A DNA stretch of 64,000 nt from an uncultured Candidatus Binatia bacterium (GTDB taxonomy: Bacteria > Desulfobacterota > Binatia > Bin18), in assembly GCA_958296235.1 (NCBI GenBank), contig OY282457.1:2533338-2597337 (forward strand). The letters run 5' to 3'. Every line of letters begins with the position of its first letter. The first letter of the stretch is position 1. Under the pieces are notes generated by a model. The model searched no databases, was not told the origin of the DNA, and was given only the letters and a program-made list of their open reading frames with translations. The translations under genes and the position numbers were made by a program. Positions 26,156-35,060 of this stretch are shown piece after piece.

Positions 26156-26171
26156 CAGAGTAAAGGTGTCC
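26156..26171 (+). repeat. dispersed repeat arm, variant
   Basis: CAGAGTAAAGGTGTCC differs from the consensus arm at two positions. A partner-like arm GGGTACGTTTACTC lies at 26328-26341, so the pair may have been split by the inserted palindromes at 26271-26314. Confidence 0.5.
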
Positions 26172-26270
26172 TCTTTATGGTACAAGGCCGTTGGGTGGTG
26201 TATCAGTTTGAAATCCCCCGCCTCTTTTCTGCCGGAAGCTCAGACCCGCCCCCAGCCCTCAAACAAGGAG

Positions 26271-26314
26271 TGCGGGCTTCCAGCCCGCAAAGAGTCGCGG
26301 CCAGGATGGCCGCG
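26271..26314. repeat. pair of short palindromes
   Basis: TGCGGGCTTCCAGCCCGCA (26271-26289) and CGCGGCCAGGATGGCCGCG (26296-26314) are each perfect hairpins. They lie in the 679-bp gene-free stretch 26149-26827, which contains only repeats. Confidence 0.7.
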
Positions 26315-26327
26315 CTCCTCATGCTGT

Positions 26328-26341
26328 GGGTACGTTTACTC
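26328..26341 (-). repeat. dispersed repeat arm, inverted
   Basis: GGGTACGTTTACTC is an inverted, shortened match to the consensus arm (GGACACGTTTACTC). No further partner lies close by. Confidence 0.4.
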
Positions 26342-26526
26342 ACCAGGAGAGCGGGAGCCGCCCTACCGGAGGAGCAGGGGCAAGGGCGGCCCGGCAGGTC
26401 GTGTCTCAGTTTCACATTTTCCTGCCCCGCTGCCGGTGTAACACCCCCCACCCTGGCCCTCCCCCTCAAGACGTGTGATGCACATTGTGTGGCAGGCCCC
26501 CAGGCGGCCCGTCGGCCCCCTCACCC

Positions 26527-26711
26527 GGCCCTTCGACAAGCTCAGGGCCACCCTCTCCCTCCAGGGGAGAGGGAAAGACAAGAGCCCCTCTCCCGCTGGG
26601 AGAGGGGTTGGGGTGAGGGTCGAACCGGCTGGGGGCCGCCGAGCCCTGGAATCTGCATCACACGTTCCAGGGGGGAGGGAATCAGAGCCCCTCCCTCCGG
26701 GGGAGAGGGGG
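26527..26711. repeat. REP-like cluster with GGGAGAGGG elements
   Basis: The stretch holds a classic REP-type palindrome CCCTTCGACAAGCTCAGGG within 26527-26549, then CCCTCTCCCTCCAGGGGAG at 26551, a longer CCCCTCTCCCGCTGGGAGAG element at 26585-26619, and CCCCTCCCTCCGGGGGAG at 26688-26711. The 26585-26619 element resembles the inverted repeats that flank the DUF559 gene at 12.6-13.0 kb. Reading frames through this stretch are repeat translations, not genes. Confidence 0.75.
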
Positions 26712-26827
26712 AAAATGCAAACTGAGACACTGCCATCTGTTGACACCTTCCTTGTGGGTGTACCCCACCCGCTTCGGTTCAAGAGCACCATTGCCGGGGC
26801 TTCCCGCCTGACTTATGCTGCGTTCTC

Positions 26828-27886
26828 ATGCAGGTTCGTTTGCTCACCCAATTCGATACGACTCCAGCTCAAAGCGTGGCAACGGACCAGTATTTTCTTC
26901 ACACCGTAGTTGAGACGCAGCTTCCAGTCCTGCGCATTTATACGTATCCAGACGACGTGCTGCTGCTGGGCCGGTATCATACTGCCGGCGCACTCAGCCA
27001 CAACTCAGGGCTGACGATGACCCGGCGTCTGACTGGTGGACGAGTCTTTCCGAGCGGCAACGGGTTTGTCCAATTTTCACTCATCGTGCCGCAGCGTTCA
27101 TTTTTCTTCTCCGCCGACCCACACCACATTGCGCCGTTTCAGATCCTCAACCGTTACGTCCGTGGGGTGCTGCACGGCCTGAAAACCGGTGGGATTGACG
27201 TCTTTTATCCAGGGCAGGATTTTCTGACGGTCCGGCGGCTGCCGATTGGCTGGCACTCTTTTGTGACAGCAGACAGCGGAGCCGTGCTGTATGAAGGCGG
27301 CGTGTTTGTCCAACGGGATATGAGTCTCCTGCCCCATTTTCTTGACCGGGCCGACCCGCAGGGAACTCTTCCCTGCCGACTCTTTCTGCCAGACCAGGTT
27401 CACAATCTGGATACAGTCCTCGGGCGGTCTCTGGCGCCAGGCCAGGTTGTTCACCTGCTCCAGAACGGCTTTACCCAGCAGTTCGGGCTGGAATGCCTCG
27501 ACCACGACCTGGACGAAAACGAGCGGGCAGCCATTCTGGGAAAACAGGCTCAGTCCGACCGCGTGCCGAACAGCCGCCGGCTACGGTCCGACCTCCCCTA
27601 TGCGGCAACGAGGCAAATCCCGCTTGGAGAACTTCAGGTCCGTTTCGCTCTCACCCCTGAGCGGACAATCGAGGCGGTCCAGTTCTCGGGTGACTTCATT
27701 GCCAACCCGGCCGGAATGCAGACGCTGGAGCGTCATCTCACAGGCTGTCCGCTGGAGAAATCCGCACTCTGGCAGGTCATTGACCGGACGTTTCTTGAGC
27801 CGGAGCATTATCTGATCGGGGCTGGGAAGTTAGCCGACTTGCCCGGAGTGATACTAAGCGCTTCTCCAGTCCTGCCAACCCAGTAG
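26828..27886 (+). CDS. lipoate-protein ligase-like protein (BPL/LplA/LipB fold)
   Basis: This 352-residue protein has the lipoate/biotin ligase fold. Residues 34-50 (VLRIYTYPDDVLLLGRY) and 66-82 (RRLTGGRVFPSGNGFVQ) match the substrate-binding strand and the RRxTGG loop of LplA. The catalytic Lys expected about 65 residues after that loop, within a K-I-x-G motif, is not seen; DFLTVRRLPIGWHSF stands there instead. It may be an octanoyl transferase-like or inactive relative. The last ~100 residues fit an LplA-type C-terminal extension. The HEAT-repeat gene starts 3 bp after its stop, so the two are likely co-translated. Confidence 0.78.
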   Translation: MQVRLLTQFDTTPAQSVATDQYFLHTVVETQLPVLRIYTYPDDVLLLGRYHTAGALSHNSGLTMTRRLTGGRVFPSGNGFVQFSLIVPQRSFFFSADPHHIAPFQILNRYVRGVLHGLKTGGIDVFYPGQDFLTVRRLPIGWHSFVTADSGAVLYEGGVFVQRDMSLLPHFLDRADPQGTLPCRLFLPDQVHNLDTVLGRSLAPGQVVHLLQNGFTQQFGLECLDHDLDENERAAILGKQAQSDRVPNSRRLRSDLPYAATRQIPLGELQVRFALTPERTIEAVQFSGDFIANPAGMQTLERHLTGCPLEKSALWQVIDRTFLEPEHYLIGAGKLADLPGVILSASPVLPTQ

Positions 27887-27889
27887 ACT

Positions 27890-28720
27890 ATGGAGGACAC
27901 TCAGAACAAGGCGCCCCCGCGCGGTCAGATTGCAGCCGGACTCCTCGCCGAGGATGACTTCACGCGGCTTTCGGCGTTGGCTCTGCTTGAGTCGGAGAGC
28001 ACATTAACGTCTCTCTCGGACGATGTGGTCCGTAACCTTCTCGCGTGTCTGGGGCATCGTACCAAAAAAATCCAACGTGGCGCGGCGACCGTCCTGGTCC
28101 GTTTCGCCCCCCAACAGCCTGGCATTATCGCGGCGCTGACACACAAGCTGACGCACCCGGACGCGCGGCTGCGCTGGACCGCCGCTTTTACTCTCTCCCA
28201 GCTTGAGCTGCCGAGCCCCTCACCTCTTCCTGTTTTGATCGAAAACCTGGGACATCAGGAAAGTGACCTGCGCTGGGCCGCGGCAACTGCGGTCTTGCAG
28301 CTCGCCCGGCACTCTTCTCAAGACGTTGCTCAGGCCATGCTCCAGCTCGTGCATACGGGCAATGCTGTACAACGCCGTATGGCCCTCTACTGCCTCCGCG
28401 ACCTGAAGCAAACGGATCACACCGCCCAGGACGCCTATCTCGCCAGCCTGCACGACCAGGACCCTATGGTCCGCCTCGGTGGTTTGTCCTGTGTGGGTAA
28501 GCTCCGACTGAGGAGTGGAGCAATGCGAGCAGCGATGATCCGGCTTTTGGAACACGACCCGGACATGGGCGTCCGTCGTTTGGCCGCCATGACCTGCGGA
28601 CAGGTCGGCGACACGGACTCGATCCTTATTGGGGCATTGCAACGAGCGTCTGAGTCCGACGACAAGAGCCTGAGCAGAGCCGCGACCGGAGCGCTCAGGC
28701 AACTGCTGGCCGACTCGTAA
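27890..28720 (+). CDS. HEAT-repeat protein
   Basis: This 276-residue all-helical solenoid has repeats of about 30-35 residues visible at RNLLACLGHRTKKIQRGAATVLVRF, ALTHKLTHPDARLRWTAAFTL, LIENLGHQESDLRWAAATAVL and RLLEHDPDMGVRRLAAMTCGQV (each is written in part). HEAT repeats mediate protein contacts. It follows the lipoate-ligase-like gene with almost no gap, suggesting a shared function or complex. There is no signal peptide, so it should be cytoplasmic. Confidence 0.85.
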   Translation: MEDTQNKAPPRGQIAAGLLAEDDFTRLSALALLESESTLTSLSDDVVRNLLACLGHRTKKIQRGAATVLVRFAPQQPGIIAALTHKLTHPDARLRWTAAFTLSQLELPSPSPLPVLIENLGHQESDLRWAAATAVLQLARHSSQDVAQAMLQLVHTGNAVQRRMALYCLRDLKQTDHTAQDAYLASLHDQDPMVRLGGLSCVGKLRLRSGAMRAAMIRLLEHDPDMGVRRLAAMTCGQVGDTDSILIGALQRASESDDKSLSRAATGALRQLLADS

Positions 28721-28797
28721 CGGGCTGGGGTTCTTCTTCTGCTCGCAGCGCGAATTCAGGTCAACCGTCGCCTTGGTCGAGGACGGGTGGGGCGGCG

Positions 28798-29127
28798 TTA
28801 TGCGCCGGCATGGCTGCCCCCTTCCCGCGGCGCGGTGCGTTCAATGAGAATTTCAAGGGCTCGATGTTGCACATCAAACGCGGCCAAGGTTTCGGTATGG
28901 CGCTGGTCGGCGCGGCGGCTCTCCTGTTTCAATTCTTCGGACCGTTCGACAGCGGCTTCGCGCATCCGACGCAACCCCCGCAGAATCAACACGGCGCTGA
29001 CGACGACGCCGGCGACGCTGGCGAGAATCTGCCCTACGCCTATCCACAAGGCTTGGCCGTGGGCGGCGTGTTGAGCGGCCCAGGCGGCTTCCTGCAAGGC
29101 CAGCGTAGCGGTTTGAAATTCGGTCAT
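28798..29127 (-). CDS. small hypothetical membrane protein
   Basis: This 109-residue protein has one transmembrane helix (about residues 28-50, GVGQILASVAGVVVSAVLIL) and a charged helical tail (residues 55-95, Glu/Arg-rich) that may form a coiled coil. The shape resembles small anchors of unknown function. The RBS is weak. No family was recognised. Confidence 0.55.
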   Translation of the reverse strand: MTEFQTATLALQEAAWAAQHAAHGQALWIGVGQILASVAGVVVSAVLILRGLRRMREAAVERSEELKQESRRADQRHTETLAAFDVQHRALEILIERTAPREGGSHAGA

Positions 29128-29208
29128 GGTGACGCGCTTCCTTCTTCCGTTTTGATAATCGTGGGGCAGATTAGCGAAATATAATCCACCGGCGCGCGTA
29201 TCCGCGGG

Positions 29209-29445
29209 TCAGGACAAGTACCCCATCGGCTCGTTTTTCAGCAGTTCAACAATCACCTGCTGCTGGGTCTTGGGCCGCGTTTGGTTTTGTCCCTTCCCAT
29301 CCAAGACAAACAGACCGCGCTTATACGTTCCACCGCCGTGCTGGCACGTGTCCCACAACCGCTGCCACCGCTCGGGCGAGCGGACCCACCGTCTGAGAAT
29401 TTTCTCTTGGTTGGTCATCCTTCCGTCTTGACTGAATTCTGACAT
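29209..29445 (-). CDS. small hypothetical protein
   Basis: This 78-residue basic protein contains KILRRWVRSPERWQRLWDT and a C-terminal TQQQVIVELLKNEPMGYL. It has no membrane segment. Neither the ATG at 29445 nor the one at 29418 has a well-placed RBS. It may be a DNA- or RNA-binding protein, but nothing in the sequence proves it. Confidence 0.45.
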   Translation of the reverse strand: MSEFSQDGRMTNQEKILRRWVRSPERWQRLWDTCQHGGGTYKRGLFVLDGKGQNQTRPKTQQQVIVELLKNEPMGYLS

Positions 29446-29553
29446 GAGCGCAAGAGCCGTACCTGGAAAGTCAGGGTATGCACCGGAAGACCGCTTCCAT
29501 TATGAGCAGGCTCTCCTTCCCCGTGTGAAACCAGGCTTACGGGGAAACCGGAC

Positions 29554-32079
29554 TTACGCGGTCTGCCCCTCTACACTCGGCTGTAGCGTTCCGACCAAAG
29601 CCGTTTTTTCCCCGTATACGAAGCGAGGTTTGAACGTATTCAGGATCGCCGGCAGGACGGTCATCGAAACCAAGAGACAGGCGCCCATATTCAGCGACAG
29701 CATGGCTCCAAGATAAAAATTGGGCCGAAAATTCGAGGTGAGGAAGACCAAGAAGCTCGCCGTCACAACGAGTGCATTAAAAAAGATCGCTTTGCCCGAC
29801 GTCGCCATGGTGGCGGCGGTAATCTCTTCCGGGTCCGTCAATCCGGAGCGGATTTTAATCCGGTATTTATTCAGGAAATGGATCGTATAATCGATGCCAA
29901 TACCAATCACCATGGAGGCGGTCAACGATTTCCCAACCTCAAGTGGAATGCCAAGGAGTCCGAGCAGTCCAAAACTGAAGACCATGACTAAACTAATCGG
30001 GATAATATTAATCACCCCAGCGACCCAGGAGCGAAACATAAATGCCGTCAATAAAAAGACGGCCACGAGTGAGACGACGAGACTGGCCAACTGCCCAGAT
30101 ACTACGAGTTCGCTGAAACGGGTGGTCAGATAGCCATTGCCGGCAATCCCAAGCCGAAAACCGCTGTTGGTTTCCCAACCAATAACCGTCGGCTCAATGC
30201 CAGCCAGCCAGCGTCCAAAGCGGATAGACCACGGATCCTGTGAGCCGGTATCGGCTGTACCGCTATCCCCTGCCTGCCCAAATTCACGCACGGCAAAGTC
30301 TTGCACAATCCCAACCACGCGTTCGATGTCCTGGGTGCTGTCCGAGCGCAAAAATATGGTCATGTTGGCGTGCTGATAGTCATAATCTACGATTTCATCA
30401 AAATCGTCCGGGTCGCCAGAGAAGGAGTAGAGCAACAGGTACTGGGCGATGAGGTCTTGCGAGTCCGGAATCACTTCCATTTCGGGCCGATCCTCGTTCA
30501 TGACCCGGTTCATGCGTTTGATATACTCGGCTAACGAGAGCGACCCGCCAACGATAGGGTCTTGTTCGACGACGGTTTGGAGGCGGTCAAGCTGCCCGAG
30601 CAGCACCGGATCTTTGAGCAGATCAGGCTGATGTCCTTCAAGCGCGATATACAGCGGGAGATTGCCTTGGAAGGTCTCGCCTAGGACGGCATCCGCAATC
30701 CGCACGGGGCTGTTTGGATCGGACATCTTGATAAATGAGGTATCGACAAAAATGCGCTGCGCCCCAAGCAGACACACCAGCATGACACTGGCTGTCACGC
30801 CCCCCACCACGAGTGGTCTTCGCGCAACGCCGACGCCTAAGCGGGAGAGCGTCCGGGCCGCCCAGCCCGTCGCCGCGAGGTCACCACTGCGGCCCATTTG
30901 GGCGCGCAAGCCCCGGCTGACCTTGACGGGCAGGAGGCTCAACAGGGCCGGAAAAAAAGTAATGGAGAAGACCATCGCGGCCAAGACGCCAATGGAGGTA
31001 AAGATGCCAAAATAGCGGATCGGGAGAATGCTGGCGGTCAGGAAGGATAAAAACCCGGCCGCCGTCGTCAAGGAGGTGAAGACCACCGGCTGCCACATCT
31101 CTTGCATCGCGGCGAGTACCGCATCGACTGAGGAAACGTCCGGGTGTTGCAAGACCTCATCGTAATAGCGGCTCAGAATATGAATGCCGTTTGCCACCCC
31201 AACCGCCATCAGGATAACCGGCATCATGGTGGAAATGGAATACATCGGAACCCCCACGGCCGCCATAATGCCTAAGGTCCAAATCACGGAGACGCCGACC
31301 ACCGCCAAGGGGAGCAAGACGCCGCGCACACTCCGATAGGTAAAATACAGCGTGCCGAGGACAATCACGAGAATGAGCGGGATGAAGGTCTCCATGTCCT
31401 GCCGCATCCCCTCCTCAAAGGTGACCTCCAGAGCGCCTTGGCCCGCAATATGGAATTCCTCTGGAGCGCCGGCCGCTTTTTTCGCCTCAACCATATCCCG
31501 GATCGTCGTATAAATAGCCATCCGTCTGGCCGTGCCCTCGAGCGTCCCTCCGCCAGGTTCCATTTTGGCCGTGATGAGCATCCCGGTGCCGTCCTGGGAG
31601 ACGATCCAATTGACGAACATCGCATTGTGAAAGAGGGCTTGCCGTAATGCGTCGAGTGACTCGGGTGATTGAGGCACCGTTTCCATGAACGGATCAACGG
31701 CCATGCCGTCCGCCGTACCGGTGATATTATCGAGCGTGGCCACACTCGCCACGTCTTCATCGCGGACGGCTTTGATGCCAGGCAACAGGGCGATCTTTTC
31801 CGAGAGTTCTTTGATCGTCGCGAGCGTACGCGGATTGAAGACGCCGTTTTCGCCCGGATTTTTATTCAGAACCCCGACAACGATCAGGTCGCGTATGCCA
31901 AAGCGCTCCTCGACCAGATCGTTATAGCTCATGACCGGATCGTTTTGGGGAATAAAGGCGTCGGCATCGCCCTCAAAGCGCAACGACTGCAGCTGGACCC
32001 AGGCCAGGCCGGTACAGCCCAGAACAAGGCCAATGACCAGGAAACGAAAGCGGATGATCCAGCGGAAAAATGACTCCAT
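29554..32079 (-). CDS. RND/MMPL family exporter, copy 1
   Basis: This 841-residue inner-membrane transporter belongs to the predicted-exporter (COG1033-type) branch of the RND superfamily. It has two repeats of one helix, a large extracytoplasmic domain and five helices. The second repeat holds the proton-relay motif IGIGIDYTIHFLNKY. In the first repeat, the equivalent position in GVANGIHILSRYY is Asn (residue 297), where copies 2 and 3 have Asp. Lipid, hopanoid-like or drug export are known roles for relatives; the cargo here is unknown. An IS5-type remnant separates it from copy 2. Confidence 0.92.
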   Translation of the reverse strand: MESFFRWIIRFRFLVIGLVLGCTGLAWVQLQSLRFEGDADAFIPQNDPVMSYNDLVEERFGIRDLIVVGVLNKNPGENGVFNPRTLATIKELSEKIALLPGIKAVRDEDVASVATLDNITGTADGMAVDPFMETVPQSPESLDALRQALFHNAMFVNWIVSQDGTGMLITAKMEPGGGTLEGTARRMAIYTTIRDMVEAKKAAGAPEEFHIAGQGALEVTFEEGMRQDMETFIPLILVIVLGTLYFTYRSVRGVLLPLAVVGVSVIWTLGIMAAVGVPMYSISTMMPVILMAVGVANGIHILSRYYDEVLQHPDVSSVDAVLAAMQEMWQPVVFTSLTTAAGFLSFLTASILPIRYFGIFTSIGVLAAMVFSITFFPALLSLLPVKVSRGLRAQMGRSGDLAATGWAARTLSRLGVGVARRPLVVGGVTASVMLVCLLGAQRIFVDTSFIKMSDPNSPVRIADAVLGETFQGNLPLYIALEGHQPDLLKDPVLLGQLDRLQTVVEQDPIVGGSLSLAEYIKRMNRVMNEDRPEMEVIPDSQDLIAQYLLLYSFSGDPDDFDEIVDYDYQHANMTIFLRSDSTQDIERVVGIVQDFAVREFGQAGDSGTADTGSQDPWSIRFGRWLAGIEPTVIGWETNSGFRLGIAGNGYLTTRFSELVVSGQLASLVVSLVAVFLLTAFMFRSWVAGVINIIPISLVMVFSFGLLGLLGIPLEVGKSLTASMVIGIGIDYTIHFLNKYRIKIRSGLTDPEEITAATMATSGKAIFFNALVVTASFLVFLTSNFRPNFYLGAMLSLNMGACLLVSMTVLPAILNTFKPRFVYGEKTALVGTLQPSVEGQTA

Positions 32080-32197
32080 GCTGACGATAGTTCCTTATAT
32101 TTCTGACACTGCTGAGTAGCTGTGAGCAAGTAGAAACGAGAAAGTGAGTTCACCGGTATTAGGGCGAATCGACAATTAACACAGGACTAGGGAGTAA

Positions 32198-32519
32198 GCT
32201 ATTACGCAGGCCAAGGCGCTGCTCACTGGCCGCCGCGCCCGCTCCGTCATTGCCGACAAAGCCGATGATAGTCAGGAACTCCTGGCCTTCATTAAAAACC
32301 AAGGGGCTACGCCAGTCATTCCTCCCCGGGCAGGGCGCCTAGCGCCCCGGTCCTATGACACGACCCTCTATAAGCACCGCAACTGGATTGAGCGCACCTT
32401 CAATCGGCTCAAACACTGCCGCCGCCTTGCCACCCGCTATGACCGCAAGACCGCCCCCTGCCTCGCCTTCTTACACCTCGCGGCCTTCGCCCTCTGGCAG
32501 TATTACATGTCGATTCAGC
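32198..32519 (+). mobile_element. IS5-type transposase, C-terminal remnant
   Basis: In the + strand frame beginning after a TAA at 32195-32197, the translation reads VIADKADDSQELLAFIKNQG, VIPPRAGRLAPRSYD, then RNWIERTFNRLKHCRRLATRYDRK. This is the C-terminal DDE region (the E of the catalytic triad) of IS5/IS427-group transposases. The N-terminal half is absent, and the frame runs into the end of exporter copy 2. It is a relic without an intact end, and no clear inverted repeats were found. Confidence 0.85.
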
Positions 32520-35036
32520 CTAGGCCTCAGATTCTTGAACTACCACGAGTGGCGCTTCTTTATCGCCATACACAAAACGGGGTTTAAACCGATTCAAGAT
32601 CGCCGGCAGGACCGTCATCGAGACAATCAAGCAGGCTCCCATACTGAGAGACAGCATGACACCCAGGTAAAAGAGGGACTCGAAGTTCGAGGTGAGAAAA
32701 ATCAGGAAGCCGCCGATAACCACGACCGCATTAAAAAAGATGGCCTTGCCGCAGGTGGCCATCGTGGCCGCTGTAATCTGCGTGGGGTCTATTTGACCGT
32801 CTTGGAGCCCCTCTCGGACTTTGACCCGATACTTACTCAGAAAGTGAATCGTATAATCGATGCCAATACCGATGGTCATCGAGGCAGTCAGCGATTTCCC
32901 AATCTCTAGCGGGATATTCAGCAGCCCCAGCAGCCCAAAGCTAAAAATCATCACCAGGCTAATCGGCAGGACATTAATCAGCCCGGCAACGAACGAGCGA
33001 AACATGACCGTGGTAAGCAGAAAGACCGCGCCGAGCGAGGTCACCAAGCTCGCCAGTTGCCCGGACACAATCAGTTCGCTCAGGCGGTTCAGGAGGTAGC
33101 CATTGCCCGCAATCCCGATCCGAAAGCCGCTGTTTGTCTCCCACCCCGCCACCGTGGGCTCAATGCCGGCCAACCAGCGGCCCAAGCGGAGTCCCAGCGG
33201 ATCATGGGTGGCAGCGTCGGTGGCTCCATTCTGGCCAAATTCCTCGACCGCAAAGTCGCGGATAAGCTGCACGACACGTTCGACGTCTCGGGTCCTATCG
33301 GAGCGCAGATAGACCGCTACGTTGGCATGCTGGTAGTCATAATCCACGACATCGTCGAAATCATCCGGATCACCCGAAAACGAATACAGCAGCAGATACT
33401 GGGCAACCAGGTCACGAGAAGTTGGGATGACTTCCATTTCTGCACGATCTTCATTCATGACCCGGTTCATCCGTTTGATGTATTCCGCTAATGACAAGGA
33501 GCCACCCACATCAGGATCCTGCTCCACCCGCGTTTGCAGGCGGTCCAGTTGATCGAGCAGGACCGGATCTTTGAGCCGATCAGGCTCATGCCCTTCGATT
33601 GCCACATAGATAGGCACGGTGCCTTGAAATGTATCGCGCAGGACCATATCGCTAACGCGTAGCTCGTGGGATGGGTGAAACATCCCGACCATGGTCGAGT
33701 TCACGACAATCCGCTGCGTGCCGAGCACGCACAGCACAACAACGAGCGCGGCCGGCACCCATACGACCAGTGGACGACGTGCCACACCGCGACCGAGGCG
33801 CGCCAAGAAGCTGGCTGCCCAGCCGGCGGCTGCCAGGTCTCCACTCCGGCTCATTTGATTGCGCAGACCCCGGCTGACGGTCGGCGACAACAAACTCAAC
33901 ATGGCCGGGAAAAAGGTCAGCGAGAAGAGCATCGCGGCCAAGATTCCCACTCCACTAAACACCCCAAAATAGCGGATAGGGACAACGGTCGCAGTCAGAA
34001 AAGATAAGAACCCGGCTGCGGTGGTCAGCGAGGTCAAAATGACGGGCTGCCACATCTCTCGCATAGTCACAATCACCGCGTCAGCTGAGGAAATATCCGG
34101 ATGCTCTAATAGCTCTTCGTAATAGCGACTCAGAATATGAATGCCATCCGCCACGCCGATGGCCATGAGAACGACCGGCATTATGGAGGTGACAAAGTAC
34201 ATTGGAATACCGAGCGCGGCCATAATCCCGAGGGTCCAGATCACCGACACGACAACGACTGCCAGCGGCAGGAGGACGCCGCGCAGGCTTCGATACGTAC
34301 AATATAAGGTTCCCAGAAGCACGACCAAGGTCAGGGGTAAGAAGGTTTCCATGTCGCGGGCTTCCTCTTCCGACAAAGTGACTTCGACCGCTCCACGCCC
34401 GGCAATATGAAATTCTTCCGGCACGCCCGTCGCCTTTTTAGCCTCGACCATGTCTCGGATCGAGGTATACACAGTCATCCGTCGCGCCGTGCCTGCCTGT
34501 GTGTCTTCGGCTGGCTCCATCTTGGCCATGATGAGCAGTCCCGTCCCGTCTTGCGAGACGACCCAATTGACGAACATGTGATTGGCGAAGATGGCCTGTT
34601 TAAGATCTGCCAGCGCATTGGCTGCGTCGGGAACGGCTTCCATAAACGGATCAACGTTTATACCGTCGACGGTGCCAGTGATATTATCCATCGTGGCGAT
34701 ACTGGCCACATCTTCGTCCCGGATGGCTTTGATTCCGGGTTGCAGAGCAAGGCGTTCCGAGAACTCTTTGACAATGCCTAAGGTCCGTGGATTAAAGACG
34801 CCATTCTCGTCGGCGTTGTCGTTCAGTACCCCAATCATAATGAGATCACGGATGCCGAATCGTTCTTCAACCACTCTGCTATAGGCGAGGATCGGATCAT
34901 CGAAGGGGAACATGGCTTCAACATCGTTATCAAAGCGTAATGTTTGAATTGGAAGGGCGGCCAGCACAGTGCTGCCGAGGACCAGGCCGATGACCAGCCA
35001 GCGAAAACGGATGACGGTCCGAAAGAATGACTCCAT
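32520..35036 (-). CDS. RND/MMPL family exporter, copy 2
   Basis: This 838-residue paralogue of copy 1 has the same topology. Both acidic relay positions are intact: GVADGIHILSRYY in repeat one and IGIGIDYTIHFLSKY in repeat two. It begins 24 bp after the copy 3 stop, which suggests one transcript. Its last bases abut an IS5-type transposase fragment. The sequence is nearly repeat-for-repeat alignable with copies 1 and 3, so the array arose by tandem duplication. The cargo is unknown. Confidence 0.93.
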   Translation of the reverse strand: MESFFRTVIRFRWLVIGLVLGSTVLAALPIQTLRFDNDVEAMFPFDDPILAYSRVVEERFGIRDLIMIGVLNDNADENGVFNPRTLGIVKEFSERLALQPGIKAIRDEDVASIATMDNITGTVDGINVDPFMEAVPDAANALADLKQAIFANHMFVNWVVSQDGTGLLIMAKMEPAEDTQAGTARRMTVYTSIRDMVEAKKATGVPEEFHIAGRGAVEVTLSEEEARDMETFLPLTLVVLLGTLYCTYRSLRGVLLPLAVVVVSVIWTLGIMAALGIPMYFVTSIMPVVLMAIGVADGIHILSRYYEELLEHPDISSADAVIVTMREMWQPVILTSLTTAAGFLSFLTATVVPIRYFGVFSGVGILAAMLFSLTFFPAMLSLLSPTVSRGLRNQMSRSGDLAAAGWAASFLARLGRGVARRPLVVWVPAALVVVLCVLGTQRIVVNSTMVGMFHPSHELRVSDMVLRDTFQGTVPIYVAIEGHEPDRLKDPVLLDQLDRLQTRVEQDPDVGGSLSLAEYIKRMNRVMNEDRAEMEVIPTSRDLVAQYLLLYSFSGDPDDFDDVVDYDYQHANVAVYLRSDRTRDVERVVQLIRDFAVEEFGQNGATDAATHDPLGLRLGRWLAGIEPTVAGWETNSGFRIGIAGNGYLLNRLSELIVSGQLASLVTSLGAVFLLTTVMFRSFVAGLINVLPISLVMIFSFGLLGLLNIPLEIGKSLTASMTIGIGIDYTIHFLSKYRVKVREGLQDGQIDPTQITAATMATCGKAIFFNAVVVIGGFLIFLTSNFESLFYLGVMLSLSMGACLIVSMTVLPAILNRFKPRFVYGDKEAPLVVVQESEA

Positions 35037-35060
35037 AAGGGGCTACTCCCTAGTCTATGA

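Noticed and set aside
26126..26909. Overlapping open frames through the repeat cluster
   Set aside because: Translations are Pro/Gly/Arg-rich repeat readings; no RBS and no protein-like pattern.
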